From Mycobacterium fragae (GTDB lineage Bacteria; Actinomycetota; Actinomycetes; Mycobacteriales; Mycobacteriaceae): a stretch of DNA of 64,000 bases. The translations under genes were made by a program, and so were the position numbers. The notes under the pieces were generated by a model. The model was given only the letters and a program-made list of their open reading frames with translations. It did not search any database and was not told where the DNA came from. Below are positions 60,321-64,000 of this stretch, one piece after another (position 1 is the first letter of the stretch; the number at the start of each line of letters is the position of its first letter). The stretch covers positions 1-64,000 of the forward strand of contig NZ_LQOW01000002.1 in the NCBI RefSeq assembly GCF_002102185.1, written 5' to 3'.

Positions 60321-61054
60321 CGCGAAGCCTTTTTGCGTTCGATGTCGGCCAGCGCCGCAGCCAGCTCGGCGCGTTGGGCGGCCGACGTCTCCCACGCCAG
60401 CTGCCGGTTCTTGACCACCTTGGCAGGCGCGCCGACCGCGATCGAGTAGTCCGGCACATTGCCCTTGACCACCGCGTGCGATCCCAGCACGCAGCCCCGG
60501 CCAATCGTGGTTCCCCGCAACACCGTCACCTTGGCCGCGATCCAGGTGTCCGGGCCGATGCGGACCGGGCTCTTGAGGATGCCCTGGTCCTTGATCGGCA
60601 ATGTGATGTCGTCCATCCGATGGTCGAAGTCGCAGATGTAGCACCAGTCGGCCATCAGCACCGAATCGCCGATCTCGATGTCGAGGTAGGTGTTGACCAC
60701 GTTGTCCCGGCCCAGCACCACCTTGTCGCCGAATCGCAGGGAGCCCTCGTGCGCGCGGATGGTGTTCTTGTCACCGATGTGCACCCAGCGGCCGATCTCC
60801 AACTGCGCCAGTTCCGGGGTGCAGTGAATCTCGACGCCCTTCCCCAGGAACACCATGCCGCGGGTAATGATGTGCGGGTTGGCCAACTTGAACTTCAGCA
60901 GCCGCCAATACCGAATCAGATACCACGGGGTGTATGCCCGGTTGGACAGCACCCATTTCAGCGAGGCCAGCGTGAGGAACTTGGCCTGGCGGGGGTCGCG
61001 CAGCATTGATCCGCGCCACCGGCGATGGAGCGGCGCCCCCCACATGGTCGTCAT
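60317..61054 (-). CDS. Left-handed beta-helix acyltransferase, Rv3034c-like (MGLP-linked)
   Basis: A 245-aa hexapeptide-repeat acyltransferase: IGRWVHIGDKNTIRAHEGSL, VNTYLDIEIGDSVLMAD, then the catalytic-His region ICDFDHRMDD and VRIGPDTWIAAKVTVLRGTTIGRG. In M. tuberculosis Rv3034c has been grouped with MGLP genes as a putative acyltransferase. ATG 61054 fits the family N terminus; the frame stays open upstream. Acyl donor and target are not certain. Confidence 0.88.
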   Translation of the reverse strand: MTTMWGAPLHRRWRGSMLRDPRQAKFLTLASLKWVLSNRAYTPWYLIRYWRLLKFKLANPHIITRGMVFLGKGVEIHCTPELAQLEIGRWVHIGDKNTIRAHEGSLRFGDKVVLGRDNVVNTYLDIEIGDSVLMADWCYICDFDHRMDDITLPIKDQGILKSPVRIGPDTWIAAKVTVLRGTTIGRGCVLGSHAVVKGNVPDYSIAVGAPAKVVKNRQLAWETSAAQRAELAAALADIERKKASR

Positions 61055-61102
61055 GGCCGGAAAGCCTAGCCCGACGACGATGCGGGACGCACGGCGTCCC
61101 GA

Positions 61103-61138
61103 GGTGGGGGCACCCCCAGCCGCGCAGCGGCGAGGGGG
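61103..61138. repeat. Dispersed GGTGGGGG intergenic element, copy 2
   Basis: GGTGGGGGCACCCCC followed by a GC-rich arm and GGGGG matches the element at 11086-11112. It lies in the gap before the Rv3034c-like gene. GGGGG/CCCCC pairing gives a small hairpin. Role unknown. Confidence 0.4.
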
Positions 61139-61176
61139 AAAGTCGGGCAATCAGGCAGGGTCGAGACGGCACCGGT

Positions 61177-61182
61177 TACCCT
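61177..61182 (+). promoter_or_regulatory. Candidate leaderless -10 box of the Rv3035-like gene
   Basis: TACCCT is exactly 7 bases before GTG 61190, favouring that start over the downstream ATGs at 61229 and 61280. Inferred from pattern. Confidence 0.45.
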
Positions 61183-61189
61183 CGGCACC

Positions 61190-62548
61190 GTGCTCGCGCG
61201 CTTTCCCTTCCTGCCGACTGTGCGGGTTATGGACATAAAACGCGCGGTTTTTCGTCATAACCCACACGCTCGACGCGTCATGGGGGTCACGTCGACGCTC
61301 GTTCTCGCGGCCACCCTGGCCGGCTGCGGTAATACCGACGCGTGGGTCGACATCGTGCCGGCGCAGGGATGGCCCGCGCAGTATGGCGACGCGTCCAACA
61401 GCAGTTACACGCCCACGCCTGGCGCAACCACGCTGGCACTGCGCTGGACCCGGTCGGTGAAGGGCTCGCTGGCGGCGGCGGCGGCTCTGAGCTCGCGCAA
61501 CTGGCTGGCGCTCAACGCGCAGACCCCCGGCGGCTGCTCGCTGATGGAATGGGAAAACGACGACCAGGGCCGGCAGCGCTGGTGCACCCGGCTGTTCCAG
61601 GGCGGCGGTTTGTCCGGCCCGTTGTTCGACGGTTTCGACAACCTGTACGTCGGTCAGCCCGGGGCGATTCTCTCGTTTCCGGTGACGCAGTGGATCCGGT
61701 GGCGCAGACCGGTGATCGGAATGCCTTCCACGCCAAGGATTCTCGCCGGCGGTCAATTGCTCGTTGTCACGCACCTGGGGCAGGTGCAGGTTTTCGACGC
61801 CCACCGGGGCACCGTGATGGGCAATTCCCTGGACCTGGTCGACGGCGTCGACCCGACCGATTTCACCCGCGGCTTATCCGATTGCGGACCGGCCCGGGCC
61901 GGCTGCCCTATCGCGGCGGCGCCCGCCTTCGCGGCGGCCAACGGGATGGTGGTGCTGGGCCTGTGGCAGCCGGGCGCGCCCGCGGCGGCGCTGGTCGGGC
62001 TGAAGTACCACCCCGGTCAAAACCCGCTGCTCACCCGGGAATGGACCAGCGATGCCGTCACCGCCGGGGTGCTGGCCAGCCCGGTGCTGTCGAGCGACGG
62101 TTCGACGGTCTACGTCAATGGCCGCGACCAACGACTGTGGGCGCTGCGCGCCGCCGACGGCAAGCCGAAGTGGTCGGTGGCGCTGAAGTTTCTGGCCCAG
62201 ACGCCGCCGTCGGTGACGCCGGGCGGACTGATCGTGTCCGGTGGCGGCCCTGACACTCGTCTGGTCGCGTTCAAAGACGCCGGCGACCACGCCCAGCAGG
62301 TCTGGCGTCGCGACGATGTCAGCCCGTTGTCGTCGGCCAGCTTGGCCGGATCCGGTGTCGGCTACACGGTGGCCGGCGGCGAGCGCGGGATGTCGCTGCT
62401 TGTCTTCGACCCGGGCAGCGGGCGCACGCTCAACAGCTACGCGCTGCCGGAGGCTACCGGCTACCCCGTCGGCGTCTCGATCGGCCATGATCGCCGGGTG
62501 GTCGCCGCGACCAGTGACGGTCAGGTGTACAGCTTCGCCCCGGCGTAA
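61190..62548 (+). CDS. Lipoprotein with PQQ-type beta-propeller (Rv3035-like)
   Basis: A lipoprotein of about 452 aa (439 if started at ATG 61229). The lipobox is ATLAGC (Cys46 from the GTG start); the n-region is unusually long. The mature part is a seven-to-eight-bladed PQQ-like propeller with repeats such as VYVNGRDQRLWALRAADGKPKW and VVAATSDGQVYSFAPA. It is probably on the outer face of the membrane. An 8-bp inverted repeat (GGGTTATG/CATAACCC, 61224-61263) spans the second possible start. Function unknown. Confidence 0.82.
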   Translation: MLARFPFLPTVRVMDIKRAVFRHNPHARRVMGVTSTLVLAATLAGCGNTDAWVDIVPAQGWPAQYGDASNSSYTPTPGATTLALRWTRSVKGSLAAAAALSSRNWLALNAQTPGGCSLMEWENDDQGRQRWCTRLFQGGGLSGPLFDGFDNLYVGQPGAILSFPVTQWIRWRRPVIGMPSTPRILAGGQLLVVTHLGQVQVFDAHRGTVMGNSLDLVDGVDPTDFTRGLSDCGPARAGCPIAAAPAFAAANGMVVLGLWQPGAPAAALVGLKYHPGQNPLLTREWTSDAVTAGVLASPVLSSDGSTVYVNGRDQRLWALRAADGKPKWSVALKFLAQTPPSVTPGGLIVSGGGPDTRLVAFKDAGDHAQQVWRRDDVSPLSSASLAGSGVGYTVAGGERGMSLLVFDPGSGRTLNSYALPEATGYPVGVSIGHDRRVVAATSDGQVYSFAPA

Positions 62549-62559
62549 CGACGTAGTTC

Positions 62560-63252
62560 TTACACCGTCAGCGGCGGGATGGCGCTGCGCGGAACCCGGA
62601 CTTGACTCGCCCCGGCGAAGGGCGGCAGTAACTCGCCCGGCGCGAAGTAGAAGATCAGGTCGTCGTCGGTGATGGCGAAGTTCTGGTAGTGCGAGGAATC
62701 CAGCCCGGAGCCGGGCAGGATCGCAGCGCCCAGCCCGCTTTGACGTCCCAGCTCGCGCTGCACGACCGGATAGATGGCGTCAAGCGGTTTGCTCTTGGGG
62801 TCGAAGAGCGTGTCGAAGGTGACGGTCTTCGGCGGTTCGAGGTCGTAGTTGAAGCTCTTGTAAGAGGTCGACGGGCGCGGACCACCGACGTCCTCGAAGA
62901 CTTTGAGCACCACGCTGCGGGTGCCGCCCGGGGGATGCCCGGAATGGTACTGCTCGGAGGTCACTTCCATCTGGTACGGCTGATCACGCGATCCGGACGT
63001 CTCCGCGACGTTGACGAATCCGTCCCGGTTCTGGCTGATGTATTGGTCGAGCGCCTGCTGGTCGGGATAGTCGACGGGAAATGTCATGTCCAGCTTGTAG
63101 GTGGAGTTCGCGGCGTGAACGTGGCACATCTGGCTGCTGTCGACGCTGCCACCCATGCTGGCGCAATCCGAGTCGGCGGCCGCGAGCGGCATGCCGGACC
63201 AGCCCAGCAGGGCTCCGGCCGCGGTCAGCGCGGCCGCGATCAGGTTGCGCAT
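62560..63252 (-). CDS. Secreted esterase-like protein (TB22.2/Rv3036c-like, DUF3298/RsiV-type)
   Basis: A 230-aa secreted protein. A signal peptide of about 26 residues ends near AAADS. The mature domain resembles mycobacterial TB22.2: STYKLDMTFPVDYPDQQALDQYI, TVTFDTLFDPKSKPLDAIYPVV, and FAITDDDLIFYFAPGELLPPFAG. Two Cys pairs near the N terminus may form a disulfide. It is convergent with the Rv3035-like gene (11-base gap). Family esterase activity has been reported; here it is inferred. Confidence 0.88.
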   Translation of the reverse strand: MRNLIAAALTAAGALLGWSGMPLAAADSDCASMGGSVDSSQMCHVHAANSTYKLDMTFPVDYPDQQALDQYISQNRDGFVNVAETSGSRDQPYQMEVTSEQYHSGHPPGGTRSVVLKVFEDVGGPRPSTSYKSFNYDLEPPKTVTFDTLFDPKSKPLDAIYPVVQRELGRQSGLGAAILPGSGLDSSHYQNFAITDDDLIFYFAPGELLPPFAGASQVRVPRSAIPPLTV

Positions 63253-63314
63253 TGTGACTTGTCCTCGCAGGCGGGGAAACGGCTGAAATGCCGTCCCGTC
63301 AGCCTACCCGGCCG

Positions 63315-64000
63315 CTAACGGGACGCGCGGCAAACGTACACGGTCGCAGCGGAGCCGATGCGGGTGATAACCGCGGACAGCGATTGGCCGCCGCGCAGCC
63401 GCAGCCGTCGCCGCAGCGCGTCGGGATCGGCTGCGATGCCCCCGACGCCGCGCACCAGGATCTCCAACGAACCGCAGTCGAGGCTTGCCAGCGCCTGACG
63501 CAGCCGGCGCTCGTCGAACGGAAGTTGCGCAAGAACCTCGAACCCGCGCACCGCCGCAGGCAGCCGATCGCCGGACAGGTATGCGATGTCGGGATCGAGC
63601 TGCCACAACCCGTGCCGCGCGGCGAAGTGGCGGACCAGGCCGGCCCGCACCACGGCGCCGTCGGGGTCGACGATCCATCGGCCGGCGGGCCGCACCGCGC
63701 AGTCGTTCGGCTCGGCGTCGGTGAGCTGTTCACCGCTGTCCAGAATGCTGGCCCGGCGGCGGACGCCGGGCTCAGCAAGCCCGGCCGTCCACAGGCATGC
63801 TTCGCGGACCGAGCCGCGCCACGAGGTCACCTCGATCTCACCGTCGAAGCCGAGGCGCCGCACGGCGTCGAAATCGATTCCGGGAGCGCACTTTACGACC
63901 AGATTGCGGCCACGGTAGACGTCCAGCAGCCGATCCAGGGCGGGCTGGTAATCGCGTGGGTTGAACCGCCGCCGCCCGCTGGTGCGCCGCCCGGGGTCGG
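63315..64000 (-). CDS. SAM-dependent methyltransferase, C-terminal part (Rv3037c-like), cut by the window edge
   Basis: The reading frame is open from the window end to the stop at 63315, so the 5' part is missing. About 228 residues are visible. The opening DPGRRTSGRRRFNPRDYQP and NLVVKCAPGIDFD are typical of the Rv3037c family, followed by a THUMP-like C-terminal domain (GVGGIAADPDALRRRL). In M. tuberculosis it is one of the MGLP methyltransferase candidates. The first GTG at 63863 is inside the protein, not the real start. Confidence 0.88.
   Translation of the reverse strand, partial: DPGRRTSGRRRFNPRDYQPALDRLLDVYRGRNLVVKCAPGIDFDAVRRLGFDGEIEVTSWRGSVREACLWTAGLAEPGVRRRASILDSGEQLTDAEPNDCAVRPAGRWIVDPDGAVVRAGLVRHFAARHGLWQLDPDIAYLSGDRLPAAVRGFEVLAQLPFDERRLRQALASLDCGSLEILVRGVGGIAADPDALRRRLRLRGGQSLSAVITRIGSAATVYVCRASR

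Noticed and set aside
61224..61263. 8-bp inverted repeat GGGTTATG/CATAACCC as an operator of the Rv3035-like gene
   Set aside because: It lies after the more likely GTG start, inside the coding region, and the arms are short with a wide spacer.

Overview
The window is a stretch of a Mycobacterium chromosome, most likely a non-tuberculous species. It is GC-rich, and its backbone follows the M. tuberculosis gene order from about Rv2992c (gltX) to Rv3037c: gltX, FAH-family, MFS, leuB, serA, ilvCNB, cfp6, doxX, lppZ, gatB/pfkA/gatA/gatC, ACT protein, ligA, MetE-like, lpqA, mnmA, iscS, plsC-like, GNAT, etfAB, the methylglucose lipopolysaccharide (MGLP) genes, and an Rv3037c-like methyltransferase cut by the window end. 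I recognised families by eye. No database search was run, and the species is not assigned.

Layout. 1-9.5 kb: tRNA-Glu and tRNA-Gln follow gltX. An ectABCD (ectoine/5-hydroxyectoine) cluster and a second copy of the resident MFS gene lie between the FAH gene and leuB. 9.5-19.4 kb: serine, leucine and branched-chain amino-acid genes (serA, leuB, ilvBNC), including an ilv attenuator with a 16-residue leader peptide (LVVL), a promoter and a terminator; also a DUF4262 gene broken by one stop codon, cfp6, a DoxX protein and lppZ. 19.4-28 kb: a block of hydrogenase-maturation genes (hypF, SIS-HypC fusion, GmhA-like SIS, hypE, hypC, hypD, DUF6390, HtrA-like protease, flavin reductase) with no hydrogenase subunit, HypA or HypB. 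28-34.4 kb: gatC-gatA-pfkA and gatB, separated by a zinc-ribbon/PAS-ANTAR pair. 34.4-42 kb: a TetR-mmpS-mmpL export cassette, ligA, and an SRPBCC-ArsR pair with two clear operators. 42-51.5 kb: MetE-like, lpqA, mnmA-iscS, an OlsB/OlsA-like pair, a Baeyer-Villiger-type monooxygenase, and etfBA. 51.7-64 kb: the MGLP genes (methyltransferase, GH57, GT4), interrupted by a translationally coupled fatty-acyl-CoA operon (two acyl-CoA dehydrogenases, hydrolase, enoyl-CoA hydratase), then tspO, a hexapeptide acyltransferase, lipoproteins and a final methyltransferase.

How the genes connect. GluRS, tRNA-Gln and GatCAB together form the indirect Gln-tRNA route. IscS supplies sulfur for MnmA. EtfAB can take electrons from the acyl-CoA dehydrogenases. 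EctABCD makes a compatible solute from aspartate semialdehyde. Many genes that start a transcript have a TANNNT box 6-8 bases before an ATG/GTG, as expected for leaderless mycobacterial mRNAs. Most operon junctions are 4-base ATGA/GTGA overlaps.
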